NCBI RefSeq assembly: GCF_001649575.2
Contig: NC_051434.1
Coordinates: 16,506,691-16,570,690, forward strand
Source: Kryptolebias marmoratus
Lineage: Eukaryota > Chordata > Actinopteri > Cyprinodontiformes > Rivulidae
Length of the DNA: 64,000 nt
Direction: 5' to 3'
Part shown: in pieces, positions 1 through 11,700 of the stretch
How positions within the stretch are numbered: the stretch's first letter is position 1
How the letters are laid out: every line of letters starts with the position of its first letter
The notes under the pieces: model-generated
Databases searched by the model: none
Told to the model about the DNA's origin: nothing
Seen by the model: the letters and a program-made list of their open reading frames with translations, nothing else
Made by a program: the position numbers and the translations under genes

Positions 1-1425
1 ATAACGTTTACACAGAAACCCATTTTAGTGGGGCTGAACAAGCACTTTAGGGTACTGGACTCTAAACAAAACTCAAACAGAAGCTAAAGCTCAGCAGGGT
101 TTTTTGCTTCATGAAACTTTCCGATGTGTCAGAGATATTTTCGTCAGTGTTGCTCTCTCTCTCTCTCCCTCTCTCTCTCTCTGCGAACTCCTGGAATTTT
201 AGTGTCAACTTTTAGCTCCGCTTTGACATAAAATCAACAATGATGGATGTAGCTTTAAAGTCTCGGTTTCTTCTCTGTCTCATCAAGTATCCTTCAACCT
301 GCTGTCTGTTTTCTTAGCAACCCTTCTCCTTGTAGAGTCTGGGAAATGGGTCATAATTACAGAGATTCCTCTTTGTACGTTTGCCAAGCTGCATTGCTGT
401 GCCCAACATTTTATTTTTAACAGCCTGTCTAACCTCTGCAGCACCTACATGTCACAAAGGAGGTGCTAGTTTTGTTGTTTGTCTCAACCTTTTGTGTCCA
501 ATCTTTGTTTGTTCACGGCCCTTTTAAAGGCTTTATTTTAAACCATGACCAGCACTGACAGAAGATCGTATTACGCATTTATTATGACAGAAAATAACAG
601 GAAAGACTAAAAACATCTCAAAGATCTTTAAGGACTCTGATGTTGAAGTTGCTTTACTTGAAACACATCGATCCAGGGGATAAGTGCTACAATAATCTCC
701 TGATTTGGAGTTTCTCAGGACGGAGGAGGAGTGTTTTCAGCCTGGCGCTCTCCAGAAATAGACATTTTGTGTCTTTAGTTAGCCTCTTAACAGTTGCAGC
801 CCAGTGCGATGCTGCTTTTAGCTACTACAACCACTTGGCAAACCAAATTCTCCTGATTATTTCATATAAGGAAATCTAATCAGAGTTACTGTAAGTGCTT
901 CATACTGGATATCAGCCAGTACTCTGACCTTTAACTTGTGCCTGTTTGAGTGGAGCGAGTGGGTCTAATAATGTCCAGTAGGGTGACGACAATAATCCCC
1001 CTACTGACCGTGACTGTGGGCAAAAAGAACCCATTGACGAGTCAGATTTCCTCACAAAGACTTAGTTGTCTTTCTGTATGAGAGATCCTCTTAGTTTATC
1101 TTAGACTGTTGTAAGAAGTGATCCATAGCTCCTTCTAGAAGCAGACGAATTGATCTGTCGATTATTTTAATTGGCCGATTTGAACAATTTTTAAATTAAG
1201 CCGATTAAAAGACAGAACAGTGTTGTTACCACAGCGATTGAGCCTTTTTTGGCACAACATGGGCAGACCCCAAAGGAAGTCCAAAAGCAACTAAACTCCT
1301 CTGTAGCTGAAAAGGAAGGAAGCTGACTAAACTTTATGCTGACTTTACTATTACTCCTCCCTATTCCCTATTTATTATATTCCTCAAAAGCTGTGGTTGT
1401 GACCTCTTTCTTTTTTGCCCTACAG
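1..1425 (+). other. sh3bp5: sh3bp5 upstream intron (partial)
   Basis: No exon of any family I recognise lies here. The first exon visible on this strand begins at 1426 after a pyrimidine-rich acceptor and starts in the middle of the SH3BP5 coiled coil, so this stretch is read as the 3' part of an intron whose 5' end is off the window. It contains a (CT)n tract near 148-182 and otherwise AT-rich unique-looking sequence. Confidence 0.7.
148..182. repeat. (CT)n microsatellite
   Basis: An almost pure CT/TC dinucleotide run with a few C interruptions, inside the sh3bp5 intron. Confidence 0.9.
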
Positions 1426-4400
1426 GCTCAGGTAGAAGCCCAGAAAGCCACTCAGGAATTCCAGTGGGCTGTGGAGATCCTGCGGGCGGCCAAAGAGACC
1501 ATCGCCCTGGCAGAGGAGAAGCTTCTGGAAGAGGACACCCGCCAGTTCGACTCAGCCTGGCAGGAAATGCTCAACCACGCCACGCAGAAAGTAGGAGCAC
1601 AAGCCCGACACACCCAAAAATAAAGTAGAAAAACTTCCCACAATAACAAGAAGTGACCTTTAAGCAGCGGCGGAAGTACCGGAGGGTTGACGCTTTCTGT
1701 AACCGGAATAAATTTCCCGGTTGTTTCAGGTGATGGAGGCAGAGCAGGCGAGAACACGGAGCGAAGCCGAACACAGGAAAACTGCGGCGAACTACAACTC
1801 CTGCATTTACCACATGAGGCAGCTGGAGAAGAAGCTGCGGCGCTCCATAAGCAAATCCAGGTCTGCGCTCGAGCGTTCTGCCACGACTGGCCCCGCTTAG
1901 GCCTCTTAATATGAGAGCGTGCTGAGGACGAGGGGCTCCAGATGTTTTATGTGTTGGTTAAGCAGCGCCGGGGTGAACTCCCTCTGTAAGAGCGAAGGAA
2001 TGTGACTGCTCAGAGAGGAGTGTTTTTCTTCTGACAAGAAATATTTCTCCTTCCCTCTTTTTTTAATCTTTTCTTTTTTTCTCCCCTTTCAGACCCTATT
2101 TTGAACTGAAAGCCAAATATTATCACCAGCTTGAGGTATGCGGACTATCACACTATACTAATATGTGTTGTAGATTTTGGGTTTTGACTAAACACTAAAA
2201 TATCTGATAGTTTCTTAAAGGGTGTGGGAATGAAAAGAACCCTGATCATTCTCCCGTAAAAAAAACTATTTCCTGTTGCTTATAATGTGCACAATTATTT
2301 GCTCAGTTTTGTTTCTAATACACGTGTTTTGGTTTGTTTTTCATAGCATCTAAAGCACCATGTGGATGAGCTCCAGGCCAAGCTTGCAGCCGCCAAAGCT
2401 GAGTACCGCACAGCGTTACGGAACCTGGAGAGCATCTCAGAGGAGATCCACGCCCACCGGCGCTCGCTCGCTATAGGAACCAGAGAGCGCGGCGTTGGTG
2501 CTGAGGTGGACGAAGATCACGAGGACATCGCCAGCTTCACCATGGAGCCAGATAGTTTTTCAGGTAAGTGATTAGGATTTTTTGTCATCATTATTTTTGT
2601 GAGACGACCCTGCACGGAAAAAAGCAGGTAAAGAAAATGGATGGATAGATCTTTGTTAGAGATGCATTAATTGTAGTTTTCTCGTCTGATTCCATTTTCC
2701 GATTTTTGTAAAGCCTGCCAATTACCTGATCTGCTAATTGCCATTTTGACCGATTTTTCTCAAAGAACCTGAATTGGCAGCGCGCCCCTTTTTTTTCTGA
2801 TTTTGAAATTTGGTTCACTGGAAACTCTAAATTTTCTGTAAGTGTGTGTGTGGAACCGTAAATGGTCGTCTGTCCTGTTTGTCTTTGTGTGTCCATTTCG
2901 ATGGACTTGTAACCTGTCCCGGGTGTCCCCCTGCCTCTCGCCCAATAACCCTTACAGGGAGGCACCAGCTCTTCTGCGAACCTAAATGGAAAAGTGGGTA
3001 AAGAAAATTGCTGGACAAGCACCTCTAGCTGAAAATGAGCAGAGGTGTCCACCAAGCAATCAGTGCATCCCTAATTTCTGTTTCGTTGGTGCATGTTTGT
3101 GCCTGCATGTTTATAGGACAGACTGTATCTGTGTGTGTGTTTGTTTCAGTGGTGTCACTATCATTGGACGACGAGGGCAGTGTAAGCTCTGAGGAGGAGG
3201 CCGACCCTCGCACCGCCTCCTCACACCAAACGATGCCCTCCTCGCCTCCCGCTTCCTCGTCCCATCCTCCTCCATCTGCCGCCGCCCCTCTCCGCATGCC
3301 TTGCCTCTTCCCCACCTCTACCCTCTCCTCCTCCTCCTCCCCCTCCTCCTCGTGTCCTGGTGGTCTGGACTTAGAGAGCCCCCGCAGCTCTCACAGCCCA
3401 GACTTGGTCTGCGGTTCTGGGCACGCCTCACCGGTACTGGGCCCTCGCAGCCAGTGCAGTGGAGCTTCCTCTCCAGACTGCGACCAGGAGAGAGGTGCGT
3501 TCCAAAATGACTGCTAAGGTTTCATAAAGGAAGGGATTCCACATTTTGGGAAACAACATAGCCACTGATTTTATCTTTAACATGTTTCTAAAAAACACTG
3601 TACCGTTTATTTCTTTGGTAAAGTTTCTCAATTTGTAGTGCAGGTTGTCATACTTTGCACTTTTGTTTTTGGTAGGGAGGAAAAGGTCTTGACAGTAAAT
3701 GATTGCCGATAACAGAGTAAATCAAAACACTTAAACTCTATTATTGAGATTAGTCATTTGTTCACTGTTAAATATCAATCCAGTGAAGCAGAATTACATT
3801 TAGATTATTCCTCAAATGGCTTAAATAAGACTGATAAACTAACGTGTGTTCAGCTAAAAGAGGTACAAGTAGCAAAAGGCTAGCTAGAAGCTAAACATAG
3901 CAGAATGATAGCTAAAAGTTAAAAGTAGCATAGGAAGACAAAAACAGAGTGTACGCTGAAAGATTGTAAAGAGAACAATGTTTTTAAAGTAATGTAAGAA
4001 ATCTCAATGTGTTTCTACTGGGAAATATATGTAAATAAAGTTAAATAGTTTGAAAAGAACATAAGTTCTAAAAAAAAATGCAAAACTCATTGCACCCATC
4101 TCCTAAACATTTTGATATATAAATGGCTAAAATAGCACAACGTATGCAGAAGTACCTCAACTGCAAAAAACATACAAAAATAACAAAACAGGAAATCAGT
4201 TGTGTTAGTGCTGAAATCAGAGTTGTGTCACAACTATCAGTTGACAAACCTGGGCATGATTTGGGCCCAAGTATGAAATCGTCTGCCCTTCAGTAAAGAC
4301 AGGAGTACGGCGTGTTTTCCTGGCTGCAGATTTAACGAGCATTTTGTGCTCCGTCCTCTTCGTGTGCGCTGCAGGAGACAGAGCAGAAGGAGCGGAGGTC

Positions 4401-4547
4401 ACGTTGGAGGACCGTCTGAACAAGCTAACCTTGCCCGTCGCGCAGAAACAAGAGGACTCAGAGGAGGAGCAAGATCCCCATTTCATCAACCCTGAGATCT
4501 CCTCTCCCAGCTCTGCCACTACCATTCTGTTACTGAACAGCGTCTGA
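1426..4547 (+). CDS. sh3bp5: SH3 domain-binding protein 5 (Sab), 3' six exons
   Basis: SH3BP5 is a coiled-coil guanine-nucleotide exchange factor for RAB11 and a mitochondrial outer-membrane JNK docking protein. Coding exons read by splice site and phase: 1426-1590, 1730-1860, 2093-2135, 2347-2563, 3150-3494, 4375-4547 (stop TGA 4545-4547), giving 357 residues in frame throughout. The first exon carries RQFDSAWQEMLNHATQ, which matches SH3BP5. The third gives PYFELKAKYYHQLE of the long helical domain. The fifth gives a Ser/Pro-rich tail with GPRSQCSGASSPDC, and the last begins DRAEGAE. These tail motifs separate it from the paralog SH3BP5L. The N-terminal region, about 110 residues by comparison with human, must lie left of the window. 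The extreme C-terminus differs from the human end. Confidence 0.93.
2605..2652 (+). repeat. Truncated SINE/LINE 3' tail (GGAT-type)
   Basis: The segment ends in an AAGAAAATGGATGGATAGAT-like tail. It resembles the 3' end of the teleost repeat that is longer at 25500-25685. Only the last 50 bases or so remain, immediately left of the hAT-like element. Confidence 0.55.
2657..3073. mobile_element. hAT-like non-autonomous element with nested insertion
   Basis: Ends are imperfect inverted repeats: TAGAGATGCA at 2657 and TGCATCCCTA ending at 3073. They are flanked by an 8-bp imperfect direct repeat (ATCTTTGT at 2649-2656, ATTTCTGT at 3074-3081, six of eight identical), as expected for the 8-bp target duplication of hAT transposons. 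No transposase coding is present. A second repeat, with a tail like that at 25500-25685, occupies about 2825-3010, so the element carries a younger insertion. It lies in the intron between sh3bp5 exons ending 2563 and starting 3150. Confidence 0.6.
3720..4230. repeat. Unclassified interspersed repeat, copy 1
   Basis: AT-rich intronic sequence sharing ordered segments with 14640-14905: GTAAATAAAGTTAAATA, a stretch around AGTATGCAGA, and a downstream AACAGGAAA followed by GTGTTAGTGCTGA-like sequence. Shared order and spacing suggest one repeat family. I see no coding potential or terminal structure and cannot name it. Confidence 0.4.
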
Positions 4548-6060
4548 CGAAACCTGTCTGACCCGAAACACTAACTGCACCCAGCTTGGAGCCTCAGCGT
4601 GGACTCTGTCACAGGACAGGATGAAAACAAGACATTAAGCTGCTCTCCTGCATGACTCTGCGTCTTAGTATTGGGTAAACATCAGTTTTTGTCGCGTGAA
4701 AGGGGCTCAACATGTATTTAACCTCAGAGTGTCCTTGTTGAATATAACGCGGAGCCATGTGGACACTTTAAACAAAGATGACAGTAGGGGATCTCAGTAT
4801 TAGTGCTAATTAAGGGCATTGAAGACACTGCGATAAAAATCCCCAAACTTGCTAAGACAAAAAAACCCAAAACATTTGCTAATGAGCTGATATTCTGTGT
4901 TCTGTATTTGCAAATCTGTCTTGTGCCGTAACATTTCGTCGCGTTGTGCCGAGGTGATTCTTTTCCTTTTCATGAAACTATGCATCGATGTGTGCGAGTT
5001 AACGTGCGTAGCTGCGTTTGAAACCGTCTACAGTCCAGATATTCTCCGTCAATGTGAACAGGATCAAAAAATGGACAAGCAAACATCTGATGAAGGCCTG
5101 TCTGTCGTGTTGCATTTATCTTTGACTTTAGTCACTTTGGAAAAAAAGGCTTATGATGTCAGTTTCAGAAAAAAACCACGAGAGCAGAATATGGGGCGCA
5201 AGCGGCCGTCTGAGCACTAAAGAGACTTTAACTTTGGACCTAACCCTTTTGCAAAATTTATAAAATCCTTTTTGAATTTGTGAACGAGTGAGTGAATTTG
5301 TCCGTGAGTGCAGAGTTCAAACCGTAGTCTGTGGTTTGTCTGTGTGGCCGAGTGAATGATTTCTTTAAATGTGTGTTGTGTTTTTGACAACTGTTACCCT
5401 GTAGTAGAGATATTCTATATTTATATTCCTGTATTCTTGTATATGAACGGTGTTTTGTGGTTCCTGTTATATTTGTTTAACCCAAAATAGGAAGTAAATG
5501 TGTTTCATATACACTGCCTTTGTGGGATTGTGGTTCAACTTTATTTGTGTTCATTTAGGGGTATTATCTTGCTGCCTAAACAGAGTTTATCACATTCTTA
5601 TATTTAGATTCCACCCTACTAATTTATAATGGCTACTTTTCTATCACAGCTGCAGCAAAACAGGCTCAAAACATGATACTGCCACCCCTGCGTTTGACAG
5701 AGAAATTCTTTTATTTAAATGAGGCAATCTCTTTTATGCAGATGTTCACAGTTTTCATATAAAACCTGAAGTCTTCACTCAATCTTATTCATCAGAGCGT
5801 CTTTCATCCTGACATATTAGGCAGCAGTACTATTTTCTTTGAGCAGTAGCTTAAATCAAGCACCTTTTGCTGTCATTGCAAAACCAAATTCCTAACACTA
5901 AAGATTCATATATTTTTACCGCGACAGATAAATGTGAAACTGAATTGTTTCCACTGATATTGAATTAAATAAATGCATATTAGGCCAGAGTTTTAAACTA
6001 AGCTCACCGTACGATGAGAAGGAACAGAGTTTGTAGTTGTTTTAGCGCCTGGCTCCAGGT
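4548..6060 (+). other. sh3bp5: sh3bp5 3' UTR and downstream flank
   Basis: Sequence after the sh3bp5 stop has no further coding signal. A long 3' UTR is plausible: T-rich and GT-rich stretches run to about 5520, and an AATAAA occurs near 5966. The exact cleavage site cannot be read from sequence. The open frame at 4897-5220 has no recognisable domain and is treated as UTR. Confidence 0.5.
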
Positions 6061-6084
6061 GGGTCCCGTGGTTTCCCTTTTTCC

Positions 6085-6805
6085 GGGTGAGGTATCCTGA
6101 TACGTTGAATGAGTCTCTGCCTCAGGTGGAGGAGTTCAAATATCTGGGAGTCTTGTTTATGAGTGATGGGAGGACGGATCAACAGATTGGGGCCTCGTAT
6201 GCAGTAACAAGGGTGTCGCTTCAGTCAGTCGTGGTGAAGAAAGAGTTGAGTCGAAAAGCAAAACTCTCGATTTACTGGTCCATCTATGTTCCAACCATCA
6301 AGTTTGGATCATGATTGAAAGAACGAGATCCCGGATACAAGCGGCTGAATGAGCTTCCTTCATTGGGTGGCTGCGCTCAGCCTTGGAGATGAGGTGAGAT
6401 CCAGAGTGAAGCTGCTGCTCCTTCACATCAAAAGGAGTCAGCTGAAGTGGTTCAGACATCTGATTAGGATGCCTCCTGGATGCCTCCTTTTGGAGGTTTT
6501 TCAGGCATGTCCCACTGGGAAGAGATCTCGGGACTGATTCAGAACTCCCTGGAGGGATTATGTTTCTTCTCTGGTCTGGGAACACCGTGGGATCCCCCAG
6601 GAGGAGCTGGAGAGTGTCGCTGGGGAGAGGGAGGTCTGGGTTTTTCTCCTGGACCTGTTGCTTCTGCGACTCGACCACAGATAAGTGAGAGATGGATGGA
6701 TGGATTGATGGATGGATGGATGGATGGATGGATGGATGGATGGATGGATGGATGGATGGATGGATGGATGGATGGATGGATGGATGGATAGATGGATGGA
6801 TGGAC
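6085..6805 (+). mobile_element. 5'-truncated RTE-clade (Rex3-like) LINE
   Basis: Broken frames encode fragments typical of the C-terminal part of a fish LINE polyprotein: VEEFKYLGVLFMSDGR, then VVVKKELSRKAKLSIYWSIY, then [15 protein letters not shown] with an [13 protein letters not shown] tail. At least two frameshifts or stops separate them, so it is dead. It ends in a (GGAT)n run at 6692-6805; GATG-type tails are characteristic of Rex3/RTE elements. The reverse transcriptase core is missing, as usual after 5' truncation. Confidence 0.75.
6692..6805. repeat. (GGAT)n microsatellite, LINE tail
   Basis: Almost uninterrupted GGAT tetranucleotides, one GATA interruption near 6788. It forms the 3' end of the LINE fragment above and probably expanded from its tail. 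Confidence 0.95.
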
Positions 6806-7599
6806 AAATAAACTCTCAGAAACAGGCAAAAACATTATCGCCCTTTCATCTTTGGTAGTAAGGAGTAAATATACAGAAAAACATTAAGGGTTTGAAGCTT
6901 TCCGCCATAACTCGAAGTATCAGTCTGTGCTGCAGGGTCTTGTGTAACATCATGTTGTCAAAAGAAAGGATTATTCATGTTTATCTTTGAGGGAGGGCCA
7001 CTTTGGGAAAAGTTAAGAGCACTGGACTTGAGTTATCGCACTACACTGTTATCAACTTTTTTTGTTGTTGTTGAAGAGCCTAGTTTTGTGTAATATCCAC
7101 TAACTAAACCACAAACCAAATATCTTGAACACACGCTGGATGGTTTATGTCCTTTAGGCTGTTTAGTTGTTTAAACGTCGTCTCGTGACTTCACTTTAGA
7201 GCCTCGAGACGCCCATCTGACAAAGTTAGGAGCAGAACAACTTCCCTCATGTCTTCCAGTCTCCCTTTTTTCTTTGCTCAGCTCTAAACTCAGCTGATAA
7301 CACCATTTTATTTTATGTTATATTCTCTCATTTCAGTCTCTGTGGGAAACTGGCTCTGATTCAGGCCTTGAGAAATGAGTTTGTAATAACACAATCATCT
7401 TCTGTTATACTGACATCTAGTGCCAAAATGGGATATTCTTTGTAGGTTTCAGCCAGAAAAGCTCATTTTTGTCAACAAAGTGAATGTCTGAAATGATGGC
7501 AGTGGCACAAACATCATTTAATTTTCTTTTGTAGGAATTTAAAAAGGATTCTATACATTTTTCTTTAATTCTTGCTATTGTTTTCAATATGTTCAGATA
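6806..7599. other. Intergenic, nothing recognised
   Basis: AT-rich sequence between the LINE tail and the Tc1 relic. I see no exon, RNA gene or clear repeat. Confidence 0.4.
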
Positions 7600-8022
7600 C
7601 ATTTAGAGCTGAAACACCACAAGCATGTGGCCTTGAATCAGTAACCTTACAGCTGCCATCAGAAAGCTTCAGTGGGTTTAAATGTGCACATAACCAGCCT
7701 GTGGGAGTCATAATTCTGGCTGGGTTTCAGGGAACCAAATACTTATTTCCCTAAACAATTTGCAAATAAAGTTTCAACTTTTATTTAAGTTTTGTCAGGA
7801 TTTATAGTTGGCATTCTGTCATTCTGTATTAAAACGAAGCTTCTATGAAAGCTTCAGCCCTTACCCTTTTTTGGACTGCTTGTATTATAATTTGTATTAT
7901 TTATTGTTTGTTCTTACACACTATGCCTTTATTGTTCTATTTCCAGTTTGAAATAAAGTATGCAAAGAAATTAGTAGGGGATCAAATACCTATTTCCTCC
8001 ACTGTACCTGCGTACACAGTTT
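7600..8022. mobile_element. Tc1/mariner terminal relic
   Basis: The phrases CCAAATACTTATTTCCCT (7736) and GGGGATCAAATACCTATTTCC near 7979 are the hallmark ends of a widespread teleost Tc1-like element. The segment between them has no intact transposase, so this is a decayed, internally deleted copy. Confidence 0.65.
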
Positions 8023-8354
8023 TGTGGGGTTTAGAACAGCGTGACTGTTTTCGTACAGTAAAATAATGTCAAATAACAATGACTTAGTCTCAGCCTCTTG
8101 GATGAAAAATCCACTTTAATATGAAAGACAGTGGAGATCAAGCTTGAAAAGATGGTTTCAATTAAACTACTACCAGTTTTCCCATTATGCAACCACACCA
8201 AAGAAAACATGTAAAGAATGTTCTTTTAAATGTTACATTCAAAATTCAGGATTCAGACTATTTTTCAGGATTTTATGTAAATTTGAAAAACAGTCAAGAA
8301 AGGATCTCATGTAGAGCTGCAGTTTCTGCTCAGTCATCCAGCTGCCTTTCCTGC

Positions 8355-8719
8355 TATGGTCACATGCGGTTTATTTGAACAACTACACCAACAAAATGCA
8401 CCATGATCCTTTCAGATTTAGCAAACAACAGCAATATCTTGCTGCACTAACGCTGACCAACATTTTAAGTCATATGACTCAAACCACATGACTGTTTGAC
8501 CCGTAGAGCCCACCTCTTGTATCTCATTGGACGACGCTGCTCTATGTCACATTCTGATTGGTCGAGAGGGACGTCAACATTTCCGCATGTGACTGTTTTT
8601 CTTTAATGAGTGTTTTGAGGGTAACAGACACAGTCGGAGTCATGTTCTGTTAAGGTGCCAGAGTATGGTTTGACTTAGTTTTTTTCTTTCTCATTTTTTC
8701 TGAACTAACTGTTAAAACA
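8355..8719 (+). promoter_or_regulatory. Protease promoter region with E-box/CCAAT motifs
   Basis: Immediately upstream of the protease ATG are two inverted CCAAT boxes (ATTGG near 8526 and 8559) and four M-box/CLEAR-like E-boxes: GTCACATGC at 8359, a 12-bp perfect palindrome AGTCATATGACT at 8468-8479, CACATGAC at 8485, GCATGTGAC at 8585. MiT/TFE factors use such sites at lysosomal genes. No clear TATA is seen, and the transcription start is not determined. Confidence 0.4.
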
Positions 8720-11700
8720 ATGAAGAGTTTGTTGTTGGTAGCTGTTCTTCTGTGGGCTGCGTGTGGTAAGGACTGATATAAAATTTTCCGCGGCGCGTTT
8801 TCAGTCATTGAACGTTACATTCTGTTAAAACAGCTAACATTGATTAAGTATTTGTTACGTTTGCTAGATTATCGTTCAAGCAGCTAACACTCTTAACAAT
8901 ACCGCAAAAAAGCAAAAACAAAGAGATTTGATAGTTTTTAATACGCCAATTATTTTGTGTTTAGTTTAAATTCAAAGTCTGTTTTTTTTTTTTTTTAATA
9001 AAACCCAGATTTAAATAGAGAAGCTAGCTGTCATAGCTATGGTTAGCACTTTAAATAGCTCCTAGGCTTTATTAATATTTCTCAGTGAGGCTTCTTGTTT
9101 CAACTTTAAACCTTTCTGTTTATTTCCAGCTGCAGAGGGGAAAGCTGTTCCCTCTCTTCCTGACTTTGGAGACACTTATCACGTCAAAGGTAGCTTTTTA
9201 AGGGTGCAAAATGTCCTGAAAGACAGGTCTCTCTGTGGTTGGACTCATGGGTCTCATTCCCATTGCAGGAGTGATCTCCTTGCCCTATGCTGAGATTGTG
9301 GAGCCATTTGAGGGCTGGTTCGACCTGCCTGCGAAGTCCAGCCGAATAGACTATTACGATGGTAGGAAACCACAGGACACACCGCTCCTAACCCTGACTC
9401 TGTTTGACAGAAATGTTTTGGGTCTGTGCTGATTCAGAACCGAAAAGAAGCCGAACTGCAGCCCCGTCAAACAAACAGGAAGTCCAAAAAGAAAAGCTGA
9501 ACCAGAGAAGTTGAGCTGGTAATTCAAGTAACAAATTGCTTTTTGTTTCCCAAAGGTTCCTCATCAGAGCTCATATTTCTTGTTATTTTGGTGAATAATA
9601 GTCATCTTCAATGTGGAAAAAAATCCCAATAACGGCTGGTTTTAAAGGTCATCTCGATAAACTTGGCTTTCTAACACGATCACAAATGGATAAGGAAGTT
9701 TTTTGGGGGGTTTCTGCAGAATTATTTTTTAGATGTGGTAACAAAATGCTCATGTCTCATTGGAAGTAGATAAGGCCAGTCAGTGCATAATGTGAAAGCA
9801 AAACCGGGAATAGTTGAACAACCCTGCTTTCTTAATCATTACAGCAAAAAAAAGGGAACAGAAATTTTACCAAATGTGTTATTGATGACAGCACAAAATG
9901 TGACAGCTCTGGGTCAATTTGTACTTCCTCGTCTTACCCTGCTGTTACCATTTTGTACAGATCAGTGTTTAGAGCAGTCGTACTCCAATGAGAGTTGGAG
10001 GTTCGATTCCTGGCAGCAGACACATGTCGAAGTGTCCCTGGGCAAGACACTAAACCACTCACTGCCTCTGATGTGCCCCATCAGTGTATGGATACAATCT
10101 AACACACTGATTAGACTATAGAATGATTTATTCAGATTAGCTTTGTAGAGATGTAGTAAAGCTGTATGAATGTGTGTGTGGATCTTACATGCAAAGGAAA
10201 GCTAAAGTATTTGCCAAAACTCTTTGTCTAACAGAGCAAATGTATTACTGTGCTCTGGATTTCTTGAGATAGTATTTCCCTTTAACGTCCCTCTTTGTGT
10301 TTATCAACAGGCCAGGTTTGTACCTACCAGCTCGGGTCGCAGCAACAGTTTGGTGTGGCCTATAAAATCAGCCCGGAGACCACAGAGGAGGAACAGAACG
10401 TGATGAAATGCTTCCAGATTAATGGAACCAAGGAGGAAGTGGTCAGACCGCAGGCGTCGCTGCCTGACGTTCAGGGCTTCCAGGTGTGTGTCTGTGTGTG
10501 TGTTTGGGGGGATTTTCTGTCCATAACTTTAAGACCAACTTATTTATTTATAATATTACCCAGGATTAATTTAGGTTTTTTTGGTCATAGGAGGGTCTAA
10601 TAGGTTTAATTTATGACTTAAATCATTTCACAATTTAACCCCCAGAACTGAAGCACATCTATATTTCACATTAGTTTTTTTTTAAATATATATATCCTGC
10701 ACATTTATAAAAAAGAAACTCATAAAATGTGGGCTTCTGTTAACTAAAAACAATCCGGAGAGCTAAAAACGCTTAATTAAATGCATTTATGTGACGAGTA
10801 ACGCACACCTGCACTTAATGCTGAGGTTTCATGTAAAGTTGAAACTAAATATTTGAGCTGCAGTCACATTTAAAAGACACCGATCCGTTTGCACAGATAC
10901 GTGGTCATTTACTGGCGGCTCGTGGGCCATATCTGGCCCTCGAGCTCATTCCATTCGGCCCACGAACTATTAAATTAAAAATAAACCAAACACAGTCTGA
11001 CGCAGTAATCGGTTCACTTGCTCACAGCCCTTCGCGGGCCTGACTTGGACCGAGGGACACGGTAGTAAGACAACCTGCCACAGAGCACGACGAGGCCCTC
11101 TGGCTGTTCAGCTCAGGTGGAGGCAAGAAACGCTGAAACGTGGAAGAGCCGAATCTCAGTCAAGTCTGCCTCTTTTTCTTGGCGATCTTGACTTACTGTG
11201 ATTAAGCTTTGTGTAAGGTAGTAATAGGGAATGACACCGAGGCTCTTCCTGAAGCAGAGTGACTCCAACCACTTGTATGAAAACACCACCATCAGGTGAC
11301 CGATGGCGTACGAAGCTTCGAACATCATCGCTGCTTCACTTTGCGCTTCATTGTTTCAAAATGTTTTGAAGCCATTTTTTTTAGTTCAGAGCATCTAGGT
11401 CAAGCTCTCTAAATAAACCTGAACAAACATTTTACTCTTGGTCTTTATTTAAGGGCTGTGGTAGCTCAGTGGTCAGTGCTGCTGCCTAATGATCCTTAGG
11501 CTGCGGGTTTGAGCCCAGGTTGAGTCATGAACCGGTAATAAAGCAACTCTTTGGTGTGAGTTCACTCACTGTGGTGACTCCTGCAGAAGGGAACAGCTGA
11601 AAAATAAATGTGTAATTTAGATTTATTCTTTGGTTTGATCTGAAATGGTTTTTAGAATCTGGGTGAACGTGTCTACATATATTAGGATATTTCTAAAACA

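Noticed and set aside
4897..5220. 107-residue frame after sh3bp5
   Set aside because: No recognisable domain, lies in the likely 3' UTR, and lacks an acceptor in a suitable place.
6298..6835. Reverse-strand frames of repeated HPSI units
   Set aside because: Translation of the (GGAT)n LINE tail; no gene.
11452..11530. Possible tRNA gene
   Set aside because: A- and B-box-like segments are present, but the acceptor stem does not pair and a SINE tail follows.
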